Positions 53,128 to 62,861 of a stretch of 64,000 nt of DNA are shown piece after piece. A program made the translations under genes and the position numbers. The notes beneath the pieces are model-generated. The model made no database searches. It worked only from the letters and a program-made list of their open reading frames with translations, and had not been told where the DNA came from. Numbering within the stretch: the first letter of the stretch is position 1; each line of letters opens with the position of its first letter. The stretch comes from Lasiodiplodia sp. COLG20 (Eukaryota > Ascomycota > Dothideomycetes > Botryosphaeriales > Botryosphaeriaceae). Where the stretch lies: contig VNWV01000001.1 in assembly GCA_009801085.1 (NCBI GenBank), positions 3,348,001-3,412,000 on the forward strand. Reading direction: 5' to 3'.

Positions 53128-54669
53128 ATGCCCTCCGCCACACCCACCCTCCTCACCACCCCGGCGGGGCCAGTCCTCGCCAACCTCACCATCGGCACAC
53201 TCCTCACCCCAAACCCCGATGCCGGCGGCAGCGTCCCACGCGTGCGCAACGCGCGCTGGCGCATCCCGTCGGGCCTATACACACCTCAGCAGATCGTCGC
53301 CTCGTGCGCACCCTTGCTCGAAGCGGTGCTGCACCACCTGGGGCCGGACCCAGCCAACTCGGCCACACCGGCGGCGCGGAAGCTGCTGATCGACAACCTG
53401 GCGTCGAACCTCAAGACGGACACGCGCGAGTCGAGCCTGCAGCTGCCGCCGGCGCACACGCTCGACGCCGGCAAGCGCGAGATGCACGCGCAAGCGCTGC
53501 GCGTCGGCGCGGCCATCTTCGGCTGGGCGCGCGAGGTGGCCGAGGACGAGGCCAAGCGGGCGCAGGTGCAGCTCGAGCCGAAGCTCGACATCCGCTCCCC
53601 GTGCGAGGGCCACCTCCTGTTCCCCGTCGTCGCGCAGCTGATGTTCGGTCCGCGCAGCAAGCGCCATCTCATGCAGCTGTACAACGAGTGGCTGCACCAG
53701 ATGGTGTTGCTGAGGGATGCGTTGCTGCCGTGGGAGAATTATGGCGACGTGCTGATTCGGATCGATGAAGGCGAGGGGCTGGGGATGCGCTTTGTGGAGG
53801 ATGCGAGGGAGCGGTTCCTGACGGTGCTGTTGACGAAGGTGTTGACACAAAAGGCGGTCGTCGGCTTCGCGCGGGCGGTGGCGGGCGTACCGGAGAGGGA
53901 GAGGGGGGAGAGTGTCGGGTATGGGTGGCAGGACGCGAACGGCGTGGCTCTGCCGGCGTTTTTGGCCGGTGGTAGTAGCCTGCGTCTGCTGCACTACTTT
54001 CCGGCACGCGTTGTAGGAGAGAAAGAGGTGGTAACGTTCGACTACGCCACCCAGGACTACTACTCTGCGCCTCGCATCGAGCCTTCTGAGGCCCCGGAAA
54101 AGACCGCAAATATCCCCACCAACGGCTGGAGGGATGTCGTCTCTGCAGCCGTCAGTGCCGCCCCTCGCGTTGCAGAGGCTTTCCTCGAGCCAACCGAGTC
54201 TTCCACCAGCGGTACCACTGCGCTCAACCTCGTCCTCAGCTTCAACGATGGCCGGACTGCTGCGGTTGACGTTGGCCAGATCTCCCGCGGACGTCGCTAC
54301 TCATACCGTGCCAGTGATAGCAGTGCCGGCAAGCAGTCGTCCAAGACGGACTCGATAACCAGTGACATTTTCAGCGGGGAGTCTCTCTCCATTCACGACG
54401 CAGTTGAGCTCCTCTCAAAGCAGCCCGCCGATGGCCTCGTGTCCGCAGCGGAGGGCGGCTTGCACGTCGTTCCGGTCCGGGACCAGCTCGTGGGTCTCGC
54501 TCTGCTGGGCAAGATCTACCCGGAGAACACGGTGCTGCTGGGCGAGGGCCAGAAGGCTAATGATGCCGAGGCGGCTGGAAAGAGCTTTGCTACTGAAGCG
54601 AAATTTGTGATTGTGGGCGAAGCGTGGAGTGCTATTCCTGGCAGGAGAGGAGCTGGTGGGTCGGCGTGA
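53128..54669 (+). CDS. Uncharacterised 513-aa protein
   Basis: A single long frame with strong third-position GC bias and the favourable start context CACCATGCC. I do not recognise the family. No signal peptide or clear membrane span is seen. Visible features are ARWRIPSGLYTPQQIVASCAPLL near the N-terminus, an Arg/Glu/Ala-rich helix-prone region (REVAEDEAKRAQVQLEPKL) and YDYA-like aromatic stretches (VTFDYATQDYYSAPRI). The last 200 residues are Ser/Ala-rich and probably partly disordered, with DQLVGLALLGKIYPENTVLLGE near the end. The opposite-strand frames here are composition shadows. Neighbours do not suggest a role. The gene is probably real; the function is unknown. Confidence 0.7.
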   Translation: MPSATPTLLTTPAGPVLANLTIGTLLTPNPDAGGSVPRVRNARWRIPSGLYTPQQIVASCAPLLEAVLHHLGPDPANSATPAARKLLIDNLASNLKTDTRESSLQLPPAHTLDAGKREMHAQALRVGAAIFGWAREVAEDEAKRAQVQLEPKLDIRSPCEGHLLFPVVAQLMFGPRSKRHLMQLYNEWLHQMVLLRDALLPWENYGDVLIRIDEGEGLGMRFVEDARERFLTVLLTKVLTQKAVVGFARAVAGVPERERGESVGYGWQDANGVALPAFLAGGSSLRLLHYFPARVVGEKEVVTFDYATQDYYSAPRIEPSEAPEKTANIPTNGWRDVVSAAVSAAPRVAEAFLEPTESSTSGTTALNLVLSFNDGRTAAVDVGQISRGRRYSYRASDSSAGKQSSKTDSITSDIFSGESLSIHDAVELLSKQPADGLVSAAEGGLHVVPVRDQLVGLALLGKIYPENTVLLGEGQKANDAEAAGKSFATEAKFVIVGEAWSAIPGRRGAGGSA

Positions 54670-55618
54670 CTTGGGCACACAAGGGGAAACTGGAAGGAGA
54701 TCTTGAAAGTGGTTGGGTATTTTATGGTATTTCTTTGGTTGCTTTTTGGCTGTCTGAGTATTGTTGATTATGGAGATTTTGGTAAATTGTAACTCTGGGT
54801 CGTTCTTACTCTATTTACTCTTTTGATATAAACGACGAGTCGTGCCGCAATGACAACAAAGTTCTTTTATGACCATGAAATTCACAGCGGCATTAGAGTG
54901 GCTGTCCCGAGCAACCTTGACTAAGCTATATGACGATTTTTAGCTTATGAAATTTATGTTTCGGATTTCATCATTACCAGCCAGTGTGGCGCCTTTTGAG
55001 ACCAGCAGTTCTTTTATTTTTCCAATGTCAACGCGGTGGTCGCATAGTAGTTTACAATCCCTCAAATCCTATGATTTGATGCGGTTCTATGCCGATGATT
55101 TTCCAGAAAAGGAAAACTGATCGACCGGACTAATTCGCCGAAGCGCGGTACAACCTGGGGTGGAGCATACAAAGAAGGATCGCAGCCGAGGGCTAGCGTG
55201 AAGGGCCAGGCCCTTGGGCCATGGCGGAGCTATGTCTCAAAAATATATGAAAAACGACATATGTGGGCAGCAGAAGCTATCATCCTAATTGAAAGAAGAC
55301 ACAACAATTATATCTACATTCCCGTCCGTACGATAGCTTCCACTGCCCATGGCATGAGCGAAAAACAGATTCATGCTACCCTTCGGCTGCAATCCCTCTC
55401 TGCGGAAGCCGTCGTGGAGGGCGGGTTGATTCCGAATTGCCGCTCGGGAAGAATAATGCGGGGCGCACCCCACTCGCCAATACTTACTCCGCGGTGCCGC
55501 GGAATCATTCCGTACCGGAACCTGTCTCCATTGAAATCTGTCTTTTAAGTGAAGGAAAGCGCGCGAAGTACCTCGTGGTTCAATGCCAGATTTTTCATTA
55601 GCACCTGTGCAACTTACA
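54670..55618. other. Intergenic 950 bp
   Basis: AT-rich 3' region of the preceding gene, then the aldehyde dehydrogenase promoter. Short frames at 55198-55548 and the reverse strand lack family features. Nothing else seen. Confidence 0.45.
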
Positions 55619-57429
55619 ATGGCGACATCCAGGTACCAAGCACATGACATACCGTCACAACTCTTCATCAACAACAAGGTTTGTCCGGACATGCAGGGAT
55701 GGCTATCGTACCAGAGTTAATTTGAACAAAACAGTATGTTGACGCCACAAGCAAAGAGACCTTGACCTTGGTAAATCCCTTCGACGATTCCATCATCCAC
55801 ACGGGCGTCCAGACTGCAGGCCGGGAGGACATAGACATCGCAGTAGCAGCAGCCCATCGTGCACAAAAGGAAGGACCATGGAGTACATTCACCGGTGCCC
55901 AACGCCAGGCGTGTCTCCTCAAATTTGCCGAACTAGCCGAGCAGAATGCCGATCGTCTGGCAACACTTGAGTCTCTGCCGTCCGGCAAGCCGGTTACTAT
56001 GCTGAAGATGTTCGACATTGCTCACATGGTCCAGGTCTACCGGTACTACGCCGGTATGGCCGACAAGATCAGCGGCGACTCTTATCCTGAAGAGAATGGC
56101 ATTTATAAGATCGTGAGATACGAGCCCCTTGGTGTGTGTGCGGGCATCGCTTCGTGGAATGCGACCTTCCTGTACATTGGCTGGAAGGTGGCACCGGCTT
56201 TGGCCGCAGGTAACTGCGTAAGGGCCCTTTTCACCGTTTTCGATGAGGTGGAATGCTGATGAGCCTTGCATTGTAGTTCATTTTTAAGGCCTCCGAGAAG
56301 TCACCCCTGGGTGCGTTGGCGCTTGGGTCCCTCTTCGCAGAAGCTGGTTTTCCCCCTGGAGTCGTCCAATTTGTCTCCGGGGCCCGGTCAACAGGAGAGG
56401 CGCTGGCGTCTCATCCAAACATTGCAAAGATCAGCTTTACCGGCTCCGTCGATGCTGGCCGAGCTATTCAAGAGTTGGCAGTAAGGAGCAACATGAAACG
56501 GGTCACACTGGAGTTGGGTGGGAAGTCGCCGGCCATCGTTTTTGACGATGCCTCTTTTGAGGCCACTGTACAGAGGTAAATCCCTCCGATACTCAGAGAT
56601 CCTGAAAAATCCATACTGAAGATCTTTTAGCGTTGCTGGCGGTTTCCTCGCCAATTCCGGCCAAATATGCGTCGGTAAGTCGTATCCAGACATTCATGAC
56701 ATGAAAGCTTTTAACCCTACTTAGCTTCATCCCGAGTCCTTGTCCAGGCTACTATCGCAGAAAGGTTCATTGCTGCTGCGAAGGCAGTATTTGAGGCCGC
56801 TGCTAAGGGACTTGGACAGGACCCATTGAATCCGTCTACCGAACACGGGCCAGTAGTAGACAAGGGCCATTTTGACCGCATCATGTCTTATGTCGAGGTT
56901 GGAAAGCAAAGTGCAACTCTTCTAACTGGAGGGTGCCAGAAAGGCGCAAAGGGCCAATTCATCGAGCCAGCACTCTTCGTCAATCCGCAAAAGGACAGCC
57001 GCATAGTTCGGGAAGAGATATTCGGACCTGTTCTGACGGTTCAGACGTTCAATACGGAAGACGAAGCAATAGAGTTAGCTAACGACAGTTCATTTGGGCT
57101 TGCAGGTACGAATCCTTTGGGAAGTTCAATTTCGTAAATAAGCTAATATATAGCACAGCTAACGTATATACCAATGACCTGGGCCGCGCTCTACGTGTTT
57201 CAAGCAAGCTCGAGAGCGGTGGCGTGTCGATAAACTCGCCGTACTTGCCGGAGTTGAACACTGCTTTCGGAGGCACCAAGCAAAGCGGAAACGGCAGGGA
57301 GCTCGGAAAATACGGGTTATATGAGTACCTGGAGCCAAAGAGTGTCCACGTCAAGTAAGTTAACCCCAGTTAGTATAATGCGTCTATTTGCTCATCTTCG
57401 CTAGCTTGAACTTCCCCTCAAAGCTGTAG
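55619..57429 (+). CDS. Aldehyde dehydrogenase with C-terminal peroxisomal signal SKL
   Basis: Seven exons (55619-55678, 55735-56217, 56277-56575, 56631-56674, 56725-57105, 57159-57354, 57405-57429) encode 495 aa. The start MATSRYQAHDIPSQLFINNK joins YVDATSKETLTLVNPFDDSI, the normal ALDH beginning. Key sites are present: SWNATFLYIGWKVAPALAAGNC, ISFTGSVDAGR, the general base in TLELGGKSP and the catalytic cysteine in NSGQICVASSR. EEIFGPVLTVQTF and GGTKQSGNGRELGKYGL close the fold. The last 25-bp exon yields NFPSKL and a stop, so the protein ends in the canonical PTS1 tripeptide SKL and is probably peroxisomal. It oxidises an aldehyde with NAD(P); substrate unknown. The tiny last exon is easily missed, and without it the targeting signal is lost. 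Confidence 0.92.
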
Positions 57430-58019
57430 GAAAGATGGATGTAACGGAGAAATCTTGGTGCTGTCGCTTAGTATCTACGCTATCTAAAATGGAACGCCAC
57501 GAGCACAACCAACCGGATTCAATGAGACAGAGCCTAGCAATTGAAAGCATAGAGAAAACTAGCTACTAACCTACAGCGCTGTGCACGAATAGAATTCAAT
57601 GGAAATGAAACCTTTTTAGGCCGTATGTCGCGAATTAAACCAGAAAGGCAGCACGTTTCCTATACCCAGCGTTTCATTTTGAAGGCAACCCAGTCTCATC
57701 ATATAGAACATTTTCCTACGTACTAGATTGTTTTCTAAATAAGCTAAATGAATTAAAGCCCTACCTAGAATATGCAAGTCATTACTTGGTGCTTTAGAAG
57801 ACCCGACAAACAAAAGGTTACATACTTACTCCATTTCTTCGATCTACACGGCCGGAGACCCTGGTTTCTAAACTTTATTACTATCACACTTATCTCTTTA
57901 ATTAAGTTTAGCTGTATAGCGAGTCTTACAGGCGGTAAACTAAACACTTCATTTGATTGAATGACATGTAGAGCTGTTTTACTAGTTGCTCGAGTGCTTC
58001 AAGCGTGTAGTCATAGTCT
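57430..58019. other. Intergenic with a promoter-like repeat
   Basis: AT-rich spacer between convergent genes. The segment 57835-57898 is a diverged copy (roughly three quarters identical by eye) of 61778-61840, which is the leader of the YQ-repeat gene. No gene is supported here. Confidence 0.5.
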
Positions 58020-58700
58020 TTACACAGACACAGCAAAAGGATCGGCACTCGCATCATCCACCCATACATACTCCATATTCGTCGCCACCGTCTGTGCCAC
58101 GTCCGCGCCATACACGTCCGCGATCCAGGCCAACGACACGTCTATGCCAGCGGTCACTCCAGAGCTCGTCCATATGTTCCCGTCGACCGTCCAGCGCGCG
58201 CTGGGCTGCCACAGCACATTCGGCCCCAACGCCGTCGTGCTGTTCCAAGAGCCCTTGTTAGTCGTGGCTAGCTTGCCATCCAGCACGCCCGCGCGGGCCG
58301 CCAGTCCTGCGCCAGTGCACACGGTGATGAGGTACTTCAGGCGCGGATAGACGTTCTTGATGAATTCGATCGTGGGCCCGATGTCTGGCGCCCGCGTTCC
58401 CAGGCCGCCCGGAACCAGCAGCACGTCAATGTCGTCAGGGGCGTTGGCGAACGTGTGCGTGGGCACGATGGATGCGCCGAAGGAGTTGTTGTACGGGTTC
58501 ATGCTGGCAGCGCGGGGCTTTGAAGATATCGGCGCCAGGGACGTGTTGGCGTAGGAAGAGATTAGGTAGAGGTCCATGCGGTGGGTAGAGCTGAGGTACG
58601 AGAGCGCGTCGATGGGCCCGAAAACATCGATGAGTTCGAAGGCGGGGAATACGAGGACAGCGAATTTGGTGGGCACTGGATGTCCAGTATCAGTCATCAT
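58020..58700 (-). CDS. DJ-1/PfpI family protein
   Basis: A single-exon 226-aa protein from MMTDTGHPVPTKFAVLVFPAFELIDVFGPID, the typical first strand and helix of the DJ-1/PfpI (class I glutamine amidotransferase-like) fold. DDIDVLLVPGGLGTRAP carries the conserved PGG turn. The nucleophile elbow is LITVCTGAGLAARAGVLDG with its conserved cysteine. WTSSGVTAGIDVSLAWI follows, as in the isonitrile-hydratase-like and transcription-factor-linked subgroup. There is no DNA-binding domain, so it is a stand-alone enzyme or chaperone-like protein. No signal peptide. The start is placed at the first of two adjacent ATG codons; a further upstream ATG adds unconserved residues. Confidence 0.9.
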   Translation of the reverse strand: MMTDTGHPVPTKFAVLVFPAFELIDVFGPIDALSYLSSTHRMDLYLISSYANTSLAPISSKPRAASMNPYNNSFGASIVPTHTFANAPDDIDVLLVPGGLGTRAPDIGPTIEFIKNVYPRLKYLITVCTGAGLAARAGVLDGKLATTNKGSWNSTTALGPNVLWQPSARWTVDGNIWTSSGVTAGIDVSLAWIADVYGADVAQTVATNMEYVWVDDASADPFAVSV

Positions 58701-59280
58701 CGTACAAGATGTTTGAAAGCAGGGGGTTCCCAATGGAGGAGCTCACTGGTCGAGTTATCAGTTCGCGCCCGTATAGAGAAAGCTAAGGACGGGATGGAGA
58801 AGGCAAAAGTCTAAAGAAGTGGTAAGTAAGAACGCATTGTTTCTCTCCGCGCAAAGATGCGTAGGTTGGTGCTGTCAGCACAGTCGCTGCGCCCCGGGAT
58901 TTAAGTGCAAATTTAAGCCAAGAAAGACCCATGCATCTAAGCAGAATCCGCCGGGAATTCGCTTAGACGCGTGAGGCAGAGTATCTGCATATTGCGTTGT
59001 GGTCTTGGCTGCTTGGGAGTTGCTCCTTTTTGAGCAAGTTTTCCGTTTCAGGCAAATCTTACTAAACCTTTTTAAGAACGCGAAGAAAATATCGGCGGGT
59101 CTTCGCAGCAGCAGCTAGCTTTAAATGCAAACAAGAAAGATATAGTGGAAATATCTCTGATACGTAAGACCAGATCCTACCGTCTCGGTTGGGGACATCT
59201 TTAGCTCGTAACTTGGCGGGGGTAAAGCTTAACAAAGTCGCTTAAGTAACAAGCGTTTTTTTTTTTTAAAAAAAAAAGCA

Positions 59281-59475
59281 AATGCCTGCTGTAGAAAAAA
59301 GCGCTAAAAGTCTTCGAGGCTAAGAAAGAAGACGAAGAATTTAGAGAAGAGGACGTGGAACGTAAAGAAGTCGAGGAGAAGGAAGAGTACTACAAGAAGA
59401 AGACGAGGAAGAGAAGTATAAGTGGTATAGAAAGTATGATGAGAAGATTAAGATGAGGAAGAAGAAGAAAACGAC
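59281..59475 (+). repeat. Purine-rich low-complexity block
   Basis: Almost entirely GA-rich on the plus strand. One frame reads KALKVFEAKKEDEEFREEDV and on through further Lys/Glu-rich sequence until it breaks. Charged tails like this occur at the C-termini of some fungal Tc1/pogo-type transposases, so it may be a transposon scrap. That reading is weak. Confidence 0.4.
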
Positions 59476-61729
59476 GAAGCTAAATTCTATTGAAACGACA
59501 ATAGGCAGTAGTGGGGGAAGATGGCTATAACAAAGGTCAATGCTCGTAGTATTATCTATCTAAGCATGTATGAGACCGTGAGTTCAGTACCAAAGCATGA
59601 TACTCTAACATCGAAAATTAATGCAATATATGAGAATCCAATTGCAAGAACGCCACTAAATAATTAGGTACGCAAGCTGAGTAAGTACCGATGTCTCATA
59701 TACGAAACTTGAGACCCCTTTCGGCAGATTGCTGACCGAAAAACCCGAATAATTCAGCATGAGGACTGAATTGACTCGAATTTGATATAGGAATGTGTAA
59801 CGGTCAGGAGATTTAGTCTAATCAGTGTTTCCTCAGACTTTGTTATACGAGGATGAAGAGAGCCTTTGTCTCCGCCCTGAAGCTGAACATGCGGGCAGCT
59901 GACTGGTCCTACCGCGAAGAGCTCAGCTGGCAGCTTTATTGGGATAACATTGTGATGAAAGCAATTAACCACCCATTGTGTCTCCTCGTTCAATACGCAG
60001 CCCACGCGCTCGATGGCCATCAATCTGTTGTTGTGGCTCTTTAGACCTACGTAGAGCAAAGAGGCTGCAGATACAACGCCGCTCTGTCCCCATCGCCACG
60101 GGTGAGGAACCCATTCTAATTGCGGATTTCCAGCTCCAATACATGGGTCTTGCTGAGACTGAAGCGGATGCTATGGGATTGAACGGTCATGCGCTCTTTT
60201 CATTCACGGTAACGTCTTTCTTGAGAGCTGCTAAAAAGAATTTATGGCGTTGTCTTGACTGAATGTGTCTTCGAATTGTGTCGATCTGGAGGCCAGCTCG
60301 CAGCACAGGTTAGCTAGCTGTTCCCAGTCCCCAGTGCGAACAATACCATAAGGCCTCCCTGCCAGACGTTTCGCTCATTGATTCGACTCAACTAGTGGAA
60401 CGGCATTTGCCTTACTTTGAAATGGGTAAAATCTGCAAATCATCGTGTTATTCGGGTGCAAGTGGCGCACGCGGTTGGCTTAGCATGTGGGACAGTTCTT
60501 CAGCCTCACATTCAAACAGGCAACAAGCTGAAAACATTTCCCCCTCCGTGTCAGTCTTGCATTCAGAAGTGCAAAAAATGGGACGTACTACTTGTTGAGC
60601 AGCCGCCAGAGCAGTCACGGGTGTCCACTTCACTTTCACTCTAAGAAAACTCGGGTGAGATATTTTGCTATGATATAAATAAACGGTTCTGTGGCACATT
60701 CGCGCGTAGGTGCAGCAGCAATGTGAGTAGGTTTCACATCGTGTATCATCTGGTGAGTTCGGACTGGGTGCCATCGACGACGTTTTTCCGGAGACTGCCT
60801 TGTGCTGAGACTGCCTTGTGAAAGTTAGTTTGCAGTCCCAGAAAGAAGTACATTGATAAGCCACCGCGCGATTCGATCTGACATGTGAAACTGCGATCTC
60901 AGGCCGTCAGCTTTTAGCATTCCCACCAACTTCTCAATCATGGTATTGATTGCAACGACGGAAGTTGATCGATGCATCCTGATTATAGAATGATGAAGAA
61001 CGAAGATGGCAAATGGAGGGCTGCAGGTTTCGATAATCATGGATTTTACCAGCATACTGTCTTGGAAAATTGCTTGGTAACGAAACTCCTCCTACTCACT
61101 CACTAAAGTACACCACACCGTCGGCCAGCCACAACGGAAGCGCCACAACGTTTGGATAGTGTAAGCCTACCTCAACTGCAATAGTCAGTACTGCCTTCAT
61201 CCGGTTTTCCAGATCGTGGATGCTATTAACTTCCACGATCCTTTGAAACACCTCTCTAACCAGACTCCTGTACCTGCGATCTGCTAATCACTTGGGACAA
61301 CGGCCAAGAGGGTCTAGAACTGTCGGCTGGGAAACATGTGATGCAAGTAAGCAGTGCAAGAGCTTAAAGTTATCATCTCAGCGCGTTGAACCGGACCGCA
61401 GCCCTTGACAGTCACGGCTTTGTGGGGTTGTATGTTGCCAAGATGCTATTCAACCCCATGTTTTGGCTTGACGCTTAATTTTCAGCTCCGAGTAGTGGCG
61501 AATTAGCGTCACCGTATCCTCCAATCCTCGTGCTTGAACCTCGCAGAACGTCCGTAATCCTAAGCTCAGCTGGTCCTAGTGCCACTTTCATGCTTGCAGA
61601 AATCAACCACCGGATAAGTCAGGGCTGTAACAGCCACATCAACCAAAGGTATGCGACGATAGCTGCGCCACAAATCCCCCGCCCTCATGTAAACATGTGG
61701 CCTTGTAGGGAGAGTTAGGCTCTTTCGAA

Positions 61730-61738
61730 TATATATAG
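61730..61738 (+). promoter_or_regulatory. TATA-like element of the YQ-repeat gene
   Basis: AATATATAT/TATATAGG-type sequence about 140 bp before the start codon at 61875, a usual distance for a fungal TATA box. Confidence 0.4.
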
Positions 61739-61874
61739 GCCGAGTTTCTAGTGTAGCTAGGCCACAAACAATCCAGCTCTTCGATCTACACGACCAGAGA
61801 CCCAGCTTTTAACTTACATTGCTATCACACCCGTCTTTTCAACTTCTACCACCATACCCACTACAGCCTTCACA

Positions 61875-62505
61875 ATGGGTCCCAACGGTAGAGCTCTTAC
61901 GATCTCGACTGCAATCACTTTCTTCAATACCTATTTCTATATCTTCAACGAAATCTCCTGGTGGCTTGAAGAAAATTCCAGAACGACGTGGAAGGAAGAC
62001 CACAGAGCGTTGAAGGCTGTGAGAAGCTATGTGGTGCGCAACAAACATCACGGCAGTACGTATTCGTCATCCAATATCATCTCTTCGCGAAAACAGACTA
62101 ACAATTTTGGTCAACAAAGAGGCAAAACTGCCGCAACACATCCATATCAAGATTGTACAGCTGAGACAAAGAAAGACTCAATGGATGAAAGCCCCTGGTG
62201 CCTACGAGGCTGAACAAGAGGCCATGGTTGATGCTCAGTGCCAACCTGCTGGTTATATTGCCGGGTTTGAGTCGGACGATGACACCTTCACATTTGAGGG
62301 ACACGAGTACGAGGAAAGGTATCAGGAGAACTATCAGGACAACTATCAGGAGAACTATCAAGAGAGCTATCAGGGGGGCTACCAAGATGACTATCAGGGC
62401 GACTATCAGAATGGCTACCAGGGTGACTATCAGAGTGACTCTCAGGACGGCTGTGATGACGTCTATGATGACGTCTATGATGACGAAGGAGAAGGCGATG
62501 AATGA
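61875..62505 (+). CDS. Small acidic protein with ten YQxx tandem repeats
   Basis: Two exons (61875-62055 and 62120-62505, intron 62056-62119 with GACTAAC branch site) encode 188 aa. The join gives RNKHHGKAKLPQHIHIKIVQ. The N-terminal half has aromatic and basic residues (FFNTYFYIFNEISWWLEENS); it is not a clear signal peptide. The C-terminal half is a run of ten tetrapeptides YQEN, YQDN, YQEN, YQES, YQGG, YQDD, YQGD, YQNG, YQGD, YQSD (nucleotides 62320-62439, 12-bp units), then DDVYDDVYDDEGEGDE. I do not recognise the protein. Low-complexity Tyr/Gln/acidic repeats suggest disorder or self-assembly. It is flanked by gene-poor DNA, and its leader has a diverged copy 4 kb upstream, so it may be a lineage-specific gene. 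Confidence 0.7.
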
Positions 62506-62861
62506 AGATAGAGGAGTTGAATTTGATCAGAAATCGGTATAAGGATGAGAGTTGCGAAGATGCTGGTTTTGTCAAAATAACCAAGATTGATATTTGTAGT
62601 CACAGCTGCTGCCGAGAGATCCGCTTCGAGCATATCATATTTGGCTTCAAATTCTCGTCAGCTTTCTTGGCTGTATTTAGCACACCGATGTTTTTCTTTC
62701 TCTACCGTCAAACTGCTCCGGCTCAGTAGATCAGCCAGAATTGCAATTTCTGTCATGCTTATCGTCCTTCGTGGATTAAAGGATAATATTTGCCCGCAGC
62801 AAAATGGAGGCATTGTAAGCGCAACTAATCAAGCTGAAACGTAGAGCCGTACCCCTATCTA
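62506..62861. other. Convergent 3' spacer
   Basis: About 355 bp between the stops of two convergent genes. No gene or repeat recognised. Confidence 0.4.

Larger units (their letters stand above)
58701..61874. other. Gene-poor 3.2-kb stretch
   Basis: No supported gene. It contains a T-run/A-run of about 10 plus 10 bases near 59252-59278 and a purine-rich block at 59281-59475. Several AT-moderate parts carry only short frames without family features. The last 150 bp hold the promoter of the YQ-repeat gene, with TATATA at about 61732. Confidence 0.5.

Noticed and set aside
53275..53994. 239-aa open frame on the minus strand
   Set aside because: It is opposite the 513-aa gene, very rich in Arg, Gln and His, and follows the GC bias of that gene; a composition shadow.
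55198..55548. 116-aa open frame upstream of the aldehyde dehydrogenase
   Set aside because: No motif, poor start context, lies in the promoter region.
59853..60644. Several 60-75-aa open frames in the gene-poor stretch
   Set aside because: Short, overlapping, no motif, no intron signals linking them.
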